Source: Candidatus Latescibacterota bacterium
Lineage (GTDB): Bacteria > Latescibacterota > UBA2968 > UBA8231
Direction: 5' to 3'
Assembly (NCBI GenBank): GCA_003529325.1
Contig: DPVW01000144.1
Coordinates: 15,140 to 20,724 of the forward strand
DNA length: 5,585 nt
Part shown: positions 1 to 5,013 of the stretch, piece by piece
Position numbering within the stretch: the first letter of the stretch is position 1
Layout: each line of letters starts with the position of its first letter
Notes under the pieces: model-generated
Seen by the model: the letters and a program-made list of their open reading frames with translations, nothing else
Databases searched by the model: none
What the model was told of the DNA's origin: nothing
Program-made: the position numbers and the translations under genes

Positions 1-1
1 C

Positions 2-211
2 AAGCCACTGCCCGAGGTAGCGCTACGCTACGCGCTTTTCGAAGCTGGTGCTGACGTCACGCTCGTAGGGACGGCGAACCCTGCGGAACTCGACAGCAAC
101 GTCAATGCCGCCCTTGACGGCCCCCTACCTTCTGACGTCGTTGCGGCACTGCGCGCCATCAACGTAGCGGACGAAAGACTGCTGGACCCGAGCAACTGGC
201 CCGTCACATGA
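2..211 (+). CDS. Aldo/keto reductase, C-terminal fragment
   Basis: The window opens inside this gene; 69 C-terminal residues are visible, ending in TGA at 209-211. The segment reads PEVALRYALFEAGADVTLVG followed by TANPAELDSNVNAAL. This is the last strand and helices of the aldo/keto reductase (AKR) TIM barrel, where a (V/T)LVG-T-x-N-P-x-x-L motif contacts the phosphate of NADPH. The tail ends with a DPSNWP motif that I associate with dehydrogenase-type AKRs. Such enzymes are cytosolic NAD(P)H-dependent reductases or dehydrogenases of sugars, ketones or aldehydes. The substrate cannot be inferred because the catalytic Asp-Tyr-Lys-His part lies outside the window. Its stop codon overlaps a potential ATG at 208 (ATGA), and the downstream plus-strand genes are close, so it probably belongs to the same transcript as the PLP enzyme and the sulfatase-like gene. 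Confidence 0.85.
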   Translation, partial: KPLPEVALRYALFEAGADVTLVGTANPAELDSNVNAALDGPLPSDVVAALRAINVADERLLDPSNWPVT

Positions 212-245
212 CGGACCGACTACCTGCACCCACCCCGCCGAGGAT

Positions 246-648
246 ATGCTTTCCATGGCTGAACTCGCCTACGGTTGCTGGTTCCTGATCCCAAAGGATT
301 CCACACCGGCGTCGCAGGAACCGACGCTGACTCAACCTCCGATGTTGACGACCATCCTGGTCGATCCTGGTGCCAGCCTTCATTTTGAACTGGCAGCGGT
401 GGCTGTCTTGTCCATACAGATTACGATCACCGGGCTCTCCGGAGAGGCCAGAGAGTCCGACTTCCTGCGTGTCTACCGGGGCACAGCTTGGCGTATATGT
501 TGCCCAGGATGCCAGGTGGTCACGCGGTCAGGATGGAGCGAACGCGATATTCTCTACGACCGTGTCCGGATCCGGGGATCATCTCAAGCTGCATCTGGAA
601 CAGGGCCCTCTTGTCGTTGTCACAAACATCAGCTTCAACTCCAGGTAA
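246..648 (+). CDS. Unrecognised small protein, readable only with one frame change
   Basis: Between the reductase and the PLP enzyme lie about 440 bases with no single convincing frame. One frame is open from ATG 246 (or ATG 255, which has GAGG at 240-243 upstream) and reads sensibly to about 480. A second frame takes over from about 481 and reads GVYVAQDARWSRGQDGANAI to TAA at 646-648, eight bases before the next gene. Removing one G from the GGGG at 478-481 joins them into a protein of about 133 residues. The C-terminal half alternates hydrophobic and polar residues (FSTTVSG, LKLHL, LVVVTNIS), which suggests a beta-rich fold. I do not recognise a family, and no signal peptide is obvious. 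A short reading from ATG 208 could be an alternative start if another base is missing near 228-236. This may be a real gene with a sequencing indel, a decayed gene, or chance open frames. Confidence 0.4.
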
Positions 649-655
649 AGCTTTG

Positions 656-1762
656 ATGGAACATCCAGGAGAATGGGTTGGCAGACATGTGGACGAGCTT
701 GATACCCCAGTCCTGGTCGTTGATCTGGAGCGCTTTGAGTCAAACGTGGCGGCTATGGCCCTGTACTGTCGGCGCCAGGGCGTTTCCTGGCGGCCACACA
801 GTAAGAGCCACAAGAGTCCGGACATCGCCCGCATCCAACTTGCGGCCGGGGCAACGGGTCTCACCTGCGCGAAACTGAGTGAAGCGGAGATCTTCGTCGC
901 GCATGGTGTGGGCGATATCCTGCTGGCCAATCAGTTGGCTTCGAACTCTCGTCTGCAGCAGCTGGCTCGTCTGCAGGAACGAGGCCGAATCATCGGTATC
1001 GTCGATCATGCAGAGGCGCTGGCCATGGCCATGGCTGCCGGGCAGTACACGGGGATCGACATTCCGCTCATCGTCGACATCGATATCGGTATGCACCGCA
1101 CCGGCGTCCAGCCCGGCCCAGGCGTGATCGAACTGGCTCGGGGCGTACACGAGGGCAAAGGCGTATGCCTTCTCGGCGTGATGGGATACGAAGGGCATGT
1201 GCTGGCTGAGCACCCCGCCAGCGTCAAGGAAAGGGCGGCACGCCAGGCGCTCGATCATCTCGTCGAGGCCCGTGATCAGCTCCTCGCTGACGGGCTTCCC
1301 TGCGACATCGTCTCGGCGGGCAGCACAGGCAGCTACGATCTGGCGGCCACCCACGATGCCATCACGGAAATTCAGGCCGGGGGTGCGATCTTCATGGACG
1401 CAATGTATCGCGACCGCTTCCATGTGGACGACCGATTTTCCACTGCACTCAGCCTGCTGACGACGGTCACGGGCCGTCATGCCGATCACATCGTCACCGA
1501 CGCAGGGTTCAAGACGCTGTCTGCATTTCACCATCAGCCGCAGGTGCTGGACCGAGAGGATCTCGAATTCGGCTACCTGTCAGCAGAGCATGGCGTCTAC
1601 CGTCTGCTCGAGGGTGCAAGTGGGCCTGCACTTGGTGAACGCCTGCGCTTGTTGCCAGGCTATGGCGACTCCACCACGGTGCTGCACGATCACTTCATCG
1701 CCGAACGGGATGGGCGCGTGGAAAGAGTCTGGCCCCTCACCGCGCGTGGCGCGCTGACCTGA
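656..1762 (+). CDS. DSD1/D-threonine aldolase-family PLP-dependent enzyme (alanine racemase-like fold)
   Basis: A complete 368-residue protein of the fold-type III PLP family that includes D-threonine aldolase, D-serine dehydratase and 3-hydroxy-D-aspartate aldolase. These cytosolic enzymes cleave or dehydrate beta-hydroxy D-amino acids. The N terminus has LDTPVLVVDLERFESN (about 15-30) and then RPHSKSHK at 46-53. The first Lys of that motif (K50) is the likely Schiff-base lysine. GLTCAKLSEAEI, the barrel strand LIVDIDIGMHRTGV, GYEGH and AGSTGSYD are further family segments. The C-terminal beta domain ends with VWPLTARGALT. Where D-threonine aldolases usually carry PGHCD, supplying metal-binding His and Asp, this protein reads PGYGD (Y336, D338), so the His is replaced. 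I chose ATG 656 because TPVLVVD follows at the expected distance; a weak AGG lies 10 nt upstream. The frame is open further up to 488, but that part is not family-like. Exact substrate is unknown. Confidence 0.9.
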   Translation: MEHPGEWVGRHVDELDTPVLVVDLERFESNVAAMALYCRRQGVSWRPHSKSHKSPDIARIQLAAGATGLTCAKLSEAEIFVAHGVGDILLANQLASNSRLQQLARLQERGRIIGIVDHAEALAMAMAAGQYTGIDIPLIVDIDIGMHRTGVQPGPGVIELARGVHEGKGVCLLGVMGYEGHVLAEHPASVKERAARQALDHLVEARDQLLADGLPCDIVSAGSTGSYDLAATHDAITEIQAGGAIFMDAMYRDRFHVDDRFSTALSLLTTVTGRHADHIVTDAGFKTLSAFHHQPQVLDREDLEFGYLSAEHGVYRLLEGASGPALGERLRLLPGYGDSTTVLHDHFIAERDGRVERVWPLTARGALT

Positions 1763-1783
1763 TCTGCCACCGGCCCCGAGGGC

Positions 1784-2983
1784 ATCATCGACCTTCTGCT
1801 GATCTCCATCGATAGCCTGCGCCTCGACCATGCGGGGCGCGCGACGGACAGTCGAGTACGCACGCCTCGCTTCGATCGAGTCTCGCAGGACTTCAGATTC
1901 TATGAGCGCTGTTTTTCGGTGTCGTCGGCGACTCGACCTGTGCACACCAGTCTCGTCACCGGCCTCTATCCTTTCGAACATGGCATACAAGGCCAACAGG
2001 ACGGCCGTATCCGCCAGGGTGCTGCGCGGTTGTTCGGACAGTGTCGACTTCGCGGCGACAGAGTCGGCTTGTTCTCCGAAGCACCGACCATCTTTACCGG
2101 GCTCGAATTCGGTGCGCCCGTGAATGCACTGGATGGGGATGCCGGCATGGGTACAGAGCAAGTCAGTGGTTGGCTGCGGCAGGCGGGTTCCGATAACCGC
2201 TGTCTCTTTCTCCATTACTGGAGTGCCCATACACCCTACGGTGCCAGAGACGGCAAGGCGATGGGAGAGACGGCGCAGTTGTTGCGCTCCGGGCACCTAG
2301 AGCAAGTGCAAGCGCGCTACCGGTCTGCCGTACAGGATGTCTTTGAGAACAAGGTGGCGCCCCTGCTGGAAGCACTCGATCTGGGCCAATGGGCGGTTCT
2401 GTTGTTCGGGGACCATGGCGAGAGTTGGACACCGGATGAGTTCTATCATGGCTCGACGGTGCGCAACAGTGTCCTCCGTGTCCCCCTCTATCTACACGTC
2501 CCCTATTCTGCGGGTCCGGTCGCGGGCAGTGGTGACGTCGTCAGTCTCATCGATCTGTACGCCACGGCCGCGGCGATACTTGATCTGCCGCGGGAGGATG
2601 ATGGTTTCGGTATCGATCTGCGGCACGCCACGGTGGCAGATCTCGGCAGGTTCCGCATGGCTCAGATCAGACCCGGACGGGGTATGGCCGATGACGAACA
2701 CGTCGTCGTCGAGCCGGAGCCAGACTCTGCAACGCTTTTGCGCTGGTGTGTCTTTGATGCAGAGCATCGACTGCATGGCGAGAATGAAGACTGGCGCTTG
2801 GAGGCGCAGTGGACGGAAGAGCCCATCGCCGACAATGCCGTCGAGCTTGCGGCACCGTATCTGGCAGCGCGCGAGGCTTTCTACAAGCAGTCGAAGTGGT
2901 GCGATCGTCCAGCGGATGAACCACTGTCGACGGCCCAGGAAGATGATCTGCGACGGCGACTTCGAGCCTTGGGTTACCTCTGA
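1784..2983 (+). CDS. Sulfatase-like hydrolase/transferase with Thr at the nucleophile position; start codon not identifiable
   Basis: The alkaline-phosphatase/sulfatase superfamily is clear. DLLLISIDSLRLDH carries the first metal Asp (codon 1811), TRPVHTSLVTGLYP is the nucleophile loop, HYWSAHTPY starts at 2213, and FGDHGESW carries the metal pair Asp-His at 2411. The C terminus LRRRLRALGYL is typical of these proteins. The loop aligns with the CxPxR...TG signature of formylglycine sulfatases, but has Thr (codon 1931) for Cys and His for Arg. It therefore does not depend on Cys-to-formylglycine maturation and may act on a phospho- or sulfo-ester. No signal peptide or membrane segment is seen, so it looks cytosolic. 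The frame follows directly after the TGA at 1760-1762 of the PLP enzyme. No in-frame ATG, GTG or TTG exists before GTG 1919, which would delete the first metal ligand. The given start (ATC 1784, after GAGG) is only a position estimate; CTG 1796 or an indel are alternatives. Confidence 0.86.
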   Translation: MIDLLLISIDSLRLDHAGRATDSRVRTPRFDRVSQDFRFYERCFSVSSATRPVHTSLVTGLYPFEHGIQGQQDGRIRQGAARLFGQCRLRGDRVGLFSEAPTIFTGLEFGAPVNALDGDAGMGTEQVSGWLRQAGSDNRCLFLHYWSAHTPYGARDGKAMGETAQLLRSGHLEQVQARYRSAVQDVFENKVAPLLEALDLGQWAVLLFGDHGESWTPDEFYHGSTVRNSVLRVPLYLHVPYSAGPVAGSGDVVSLIDLYATAAAILDLPREDDGFGIDLRHATVADLGRFRMAQIRPGRGMADDEHVVVEPEPDSATLLRWCVFDAEHRLHGENEDWRLEAQWTEEPIADNAVELAAPYLAAREAFYKQSKWCDRPADEPLSTAQEDDLRRRLRALGYL

Positions 2984-2991
2984 TCGATCAG
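2980..2991. repeat. 12-bp perfect palindrome CTGATCGATCAG at the convergent gene ends
   Basis: A perfect inverted repeat without a spacer overlaps the TGA stop of the sulfatase-like gene and enters the 21-nt gap before the convergent phosphoesterase gene. It lacks a GC-rich stem and a T-run, so it is not a standard intrinsic terminator. It contains overlapping GATC sites, which could simply reflect base composition. Confidence 0.3.
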
Positions 2992-3004
2992 CAGTGCGAC
3001 AGGA

Positions 3005-3508
3005 TCAATCGACGGTGATCAGTTCGGTCTTACGGCTATCGGTGTCGATGAGCCGGAAGGTAGTCGCACCGAAGCGCGCCATGATCTCACCGGGGTTGGC
3101 CAGCAGGCAGGGACCATTGCCGGTCTGCCGCTGCTCCTCGAAGGGCACATGATCGTGACCGTAGAGGACGAGATCGAACTGCCCGGAATCGGCCAGGCCG
3201 GTGGCGATGTCGGGATAGTGGTTGACGGCGACCCGCAACTCACCCAACTCGAAGCGGGCCAGTTCGCCATGCAGCACGACGTGCTCGAAACGCCCCGCAT
3301 TCTGTGTCAGCAAGTGGCGGTCACCATCGTTGTTGCCCCAGACCAGATGCAGTGGCTTGCCCTCCGTACCCTCGGCCAGTTGCACCAAGGTGAAGGGCGC
3401 ACAGAAGTCACCGCAGAAGATAAAGACATCCGCCTCTGCCATGCGTGGCAGGGCCCGCTCGAGAGCCCAGATATTGTCGTGGATGTCAGCACAGGCGGCG
3501 ACGATCAT
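3005..3508 (-). CDS. YfcE-like metallophosphoesterase
   Basis: A complete 167-residue calcineurin-like phosphoesterase of the small YfcE/MJ0936 type, hydrolysing phosphomono- or diesters with two metal ions in the cytosol. The metal-binding motifs occur in order: ADIHDN (D8, H10), FCGDF (D34), WGNND (N59), AVNHYP (H97) and YGHDHVPF (H118, H120). A NPGE segment near 138-141 sits where this family has its conserved NPGS-type loop. The length is that of a single domain with no extra regions. The ATG at 3508 is supported by GGAGG at 3516-3520, seven nt upstream, and by the 4-nt ATGA overlap with the stop of the nucleotidyltransferase gene. It is therefore the last gene of a three-gene minus-strand operon and is probably translationally coupled. 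The physiological substrate of this subfamily is generally unknown. The neighbour suggests a nucleotide or nucleotidyl-diphosphate product, but that is inference. Confidence 0.93.
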   Translation of the reverse strand: MIVAACADIHDNIWALERALPRMAEADVFIFCGDFCAPFTLVQLAEGTEGKPLHLVWGNNDGDRHLLTQNAGRFEHVVLHGELARFELGELRVAVNHYPDIATGLADSGQFDLVLYGHDHVPFEEQRQTGNGPCLLANPGEIMARFGATTFRLIDTDSRKTELITVD

Positions 3509-3918
3509 GTCCCACCCTCCCGCAGCAACGAGGATTTGAATCGATCCGGCTCGAAAGGTGCGAGGGTCACGATTTCGCAGTCCGGGAAGGCTGTTTCCAA
3601 GCCACGAGGGGCTCGCTGATCGTACCCAAGGGCGATGACGTGAGGACGAATATCGGCGACGACGCGCAGAAAATCTGCCCCTGGATACCCAAGCCTTGCA
3701 TCATCCACACAGCCATGATCGGCGACGACGGCGAGTCTTACATCTTCCACTTGATCCGGCGTACGCCCCTTGAGACGGAGCACATTCTCGTCCCGAGATA
3801 CGACGACGAAAAGTTCCTCTCCCAGGCGACGAGCCTGGCTGAGGAAGGCGTCGTGGCCTGGATGGAAGTGGTCAAATGTGCCACAACTCAACACGCGCCG
3901 TAGTGGCAGAGCCTTCAT
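3505..3918 (-). CDS. RibL-like nucleotidyltransferase (archaeal FAD synthase type, cytidylyltransferase fold)
   Basis: A 137-residue single-domain protein of the HxGH nucleotidylyltransferase superfamily. It has CGTFDHFHPGH (12-22; H19 and H22 form HPGH, which binds the nucleotide phosphates), a basic LKGR segment at 49-52, RLAVVADHGCVDD (61-73), IRPHVIALGYDQ (90-101) and a C-terminal RFKSSLLR (127-134). This layout matches archaeal FAD synthase RibL and related glycerol-3-phosphate cytidylyltransferase-like proteins, which transfer an NMP from NTP to a phosphorylated acceptor. Bacteria normally make FAD with the bifunctional RibCF, so the acceptor here may not be FMN. The frame is open upstream to 4293, but I chose ATG 3918 because the family motif starts eleven residues later. 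A GAGAAG (3922-3927) upstream overlaps the stop codon of the SPOR gene, implying coupled translation. The stop overlaps the phosphoesterase start. Confidence 0.88.
   Translation of the reverse strand: MKALPLRRVLSCGTFDHFHPGHDAFLSQARRLGEELFVVVSRDENVLRLKGRTPDQVEDVRLAVVADHGCVDDARLGYPGADFLRVVADIRPHVIALGYDQRAPRGLETAFPDCEIVTLAPFEPDRFKSSLLREGGT
3516..3520 (-). promoter_or_regulatory. Strong Shine-Dalgarno GGAGG of the metallophosphoesterase
   Basis: GGAGG lies 7 nt upstream of ATG 3508 on the minus strand, inside the last codons of the nucleotidyltransferase gene. It is the best ribosome binding site in the window. It fixes the start and suggests that the phosphoesterase is translated well even though it is the last gene of the operon. 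Confidence 0.75.
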
Positions 3919-3921
3919 GTG

Positions 3922-3927
3922 CTTCTC
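3922..3927 (-). promoter_or_regulatory. Ribosome binding site overlapping the SPOR stop codon
   Basis: On the minus strand the sequence reads TGAGAAGCACATG. The TGA ends the SPOR lipoprotein, GAGAAG is Shine-Dalgarno-like, and the ATG starts the nucleotidyltransferase. The spacer is only 3 nt. The arrangement argues for coupled translation and for ATG 3918 as the start. Confidence 0.55.
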
Positions 3928-4450
3928 ATCTGCTGGCGACTTCCTCGGAGGCACGACGATCAATCCAGAACTTGCCGCCATGGTCACGGCTGAAGCGCTG
4001 GCCAAACTTGTTCGCCTTGTCCCGGTCGGGAAAATAGCCGATGCGGACCCTGACCTGGTCGCCGGATGGATGGGCAACGGCGTAGGCGGGATACCCAAGA
4101 CTCTCGAGTTCGCGGACCCGGGCAGATGCACGTGTCGCATTCTTGAAGGTGCCGATTTGCACCGTGTACTTACCATCCGCGTCGTACGACAACATGTCGT
4201 CGCCACCGACCTCGTCGTCGGCTGTCGGTGCCGGTGGGGCAAGAACCGCCCCAGCCACGGGCTCTGGGTCACCAGCCAATGAATCGGACTCACTCTCGAC
4301 GAAGATCAACTCCACGCGGGTTTCATCTTCATCCGCACCGACGTCTGCGCGTGGATCCGTCTCACCACTGCCGCAGGCGGAGACCATGGAGGCGACAACG
4401 AGGAGACCGGTTCGCCAGCAGGGAACGCAATGTAGTTGTAATACGGTCAT
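3926..4450 (-). CDS. SPOR-domain lipoprotein
   Basis: A 174-residue predicted lipoprotein. Residues 1-26 form a signal peptide: R13, a hydrophobic stretch at 14-25, and a VSAC lipobox with lipidated Cys26. The +2 residue is Gly, so outer-membrane sorting is likely. Residues 27-90 are a low-complexity acidic linker rich in Asp, Glu, Pro and Ala. A SPOR domain covers about 94-165, with the opening YTVQIGTFKN, then ARVRELESLGYPAY, and the final strand VRVRIGYFPDRDKAN. SPOR domains bind denuded glycan strands of peptidoglycan, typically at the septum, so a role in the envelope or cell division is likely. ATG 4450 was chosen because it places the signal peptide at the N terminus; the frame continues to an ATG at 4552 but the added 34 residues would bury it. 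No strong Shine-Dalgarno sequence precedes ATG 4450. It is the first gene of the operon with the nucleotidyltransferase, separated by 7 nt. Confidence 0.92.
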   Translation of the reverse strand: MTVLQLHCVPCWRTGLLVVASMVSACGSGETDPRADVGADEDETRVELIFVESESDSLAGDPEPVAGAVLAPPAPTADDEVGGDDMLSYDADGKYTVQIGTFKNATRASARVRELESLGYPAYAVAHPSGDQVRVRIGYFPDRDKANKFGQRFSRDHGGKFWIDRRASEEVASR

Positions 4451-4472
4451 TTCCAGGTCAAGATAAGGGAGA

Positions 4473-4488
4473 GGGCGCTTGTTCGCCC
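4473..4488. repeat. Short GC-rich inverted repeat upstream of the SPOR gene
   Basis: GGGCG and CGCCC flank a six-base loop, CTTGTT on the plus strand. The repeat lies 22 bases before the SPOR lipoprotein start, in the 120-bp divergent region between the lipoprotein and the receiver genes. It could form a small hairpin in the lipoprotein leader. No T-run follows on either strand, so a terminator is not supported. Confidence 0.3.
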
Positions 4489-4552
4489 GCCTTCGATCTG
4501 CTTGCGGTATCCGTGCCGGGCATGCGTTATTGGCTGCTAAGACAGCTTCCAT

Positions 4553-4564
4553 CCAAAATTTTGG
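4553..4564. repeat. 12-bp perfect palindrome CCAAAATTTTGG in the divergent intergenic region
   Basis: A perfect AT-centred palindrome lies 6 bp before the receiver gene start, in a region that is otherwise GC-rich. Its position between divergent genes and its symmetry are what a dimeric regulator site would look like, but there is only one copy and no known consensus is claimed. I could not assign confident -35/-10 elements in the surrounding 4451-4570 region. Confidence 0.35.
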
Positions 4565-4570
4565 GCCTCG

Positions 4571-4978
4571 ATGTCATATCTCCTGATGATCGACGACAAC
4601 CCGGTGAATCGACGATACATCGGCAAGATGATCCAGTATCGCAGCAACATCAGATCGGCTTTGCCGAAAATGCCAATGACGCAATCGAGAGCATGGTGCA
4701 ACGTCGGCCGGATGTGATCCTGCTGGATCTTTTCATCCCCGGGATGGACGGTTTTCAGTTGTTCGAGAATCTGCGCAAGCAACCGGCGACGGAAAGTATT
4801 CCCGTCATCGGACACTCGGCGATACCACTCGATCCGGTGACAGCGTTGCGGGTCAAGCGTATGCGGTCGGAGGGATTTATCGAGTTTCCCATCGACTTCG
4901 GCACTGAAGGAAAAACTGGGGACCGCCCTGAAGCGGAATGATGTGCTGACGAAGAAGTGGGTCCCGCCCAGCGTGTGA
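4571..4978 (+). CDS. CheY-like stand-alone receiver domain, with two compensating frameshifts
   Basis: A single-domain response regulator receiver of about 135 residues, if two indels are corrected. Frame one starts at ATG 4571 and reads SYLLMIDDNPVNRRYIGKMI, with the acidic pair D8-D9. Near 4648 the reading must slip back one base. It then continues with GFAENANDAIESM and RPDVILLDLFIPGMDGFQLF; the phosphoacceptor Asp is codon 4726 and the switch Ser (GHSA) is codon 4816. Near 4900 one extra base must be skipped, giving ALKEKLGTALKRNDVLTKKW and TGA at 4976. The usual KP lysine of receivers is absent: the motif reads GFIEFPID, with Phe (codon 4885). No output domain or DNA-binding region follows. 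It is convergent with the flagellar gene fliN, so a role in chemotaxis or motor control is possible but not shown. No clear Shine-Dalgarno sequence precedes the ATG. Confidence 0.85.
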
Positions 4979-5013
4979 TGTCGGCAGCTGGCGGGGGTCT
5001 ACACGCCCTGGTC

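Noticed and set aside
520..930. Open frame on the minus strand antisense to the start of the PLP enzyme
   Set aside because: The translation is low-complexity, Arg/Ser-rich and domain-free, and lies opposite a clear gene; it is a shadow frame of GC-rich coding DNA.
740..1534. 264-codon minus-strand frame opposite the PLP enzyme
   Set aside because: Long, but with no recognisable motif and fully antisense to a conserved protein; a typical antisense artefact.
1580..2296. 238-codon minus-strand frame opposite the end of the PLP enzyme and the sulfatase-like gene
   Set aside because: It spans two convincing plus-strand genes, and its translation shows no family features.
2984..3004. Bidirectional terminator between the convergent sulfatase-like and phosphoesterase genes
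   Set aside because: The gap has a GATC-rich palindrome but no GC-rich stem followed by a T-run on either strand.
2337..3152. 271-codon plus-strand frame across the sulfatase end into the phosphoesterase
   Set aside because: It runs through the convergent ends of two well-supported genes, is Arg/Ser-rich and has no motif.
3649..3731. 13-bp direct repeat ATCGGCGACGACG at about 3651 and 3719
   Set aside because: Both copies encode the VVAD segment of the nucleotidyltransferase and are explained by coding sequence and codon bias.
4451..4552. Upstream extension of the SPOR lipoprotein to ATG 4552
   Set aside because: It would place the signal peptide and lipobox 34 residues inside the protein; ATG 4450 fits a lipoprotein better.
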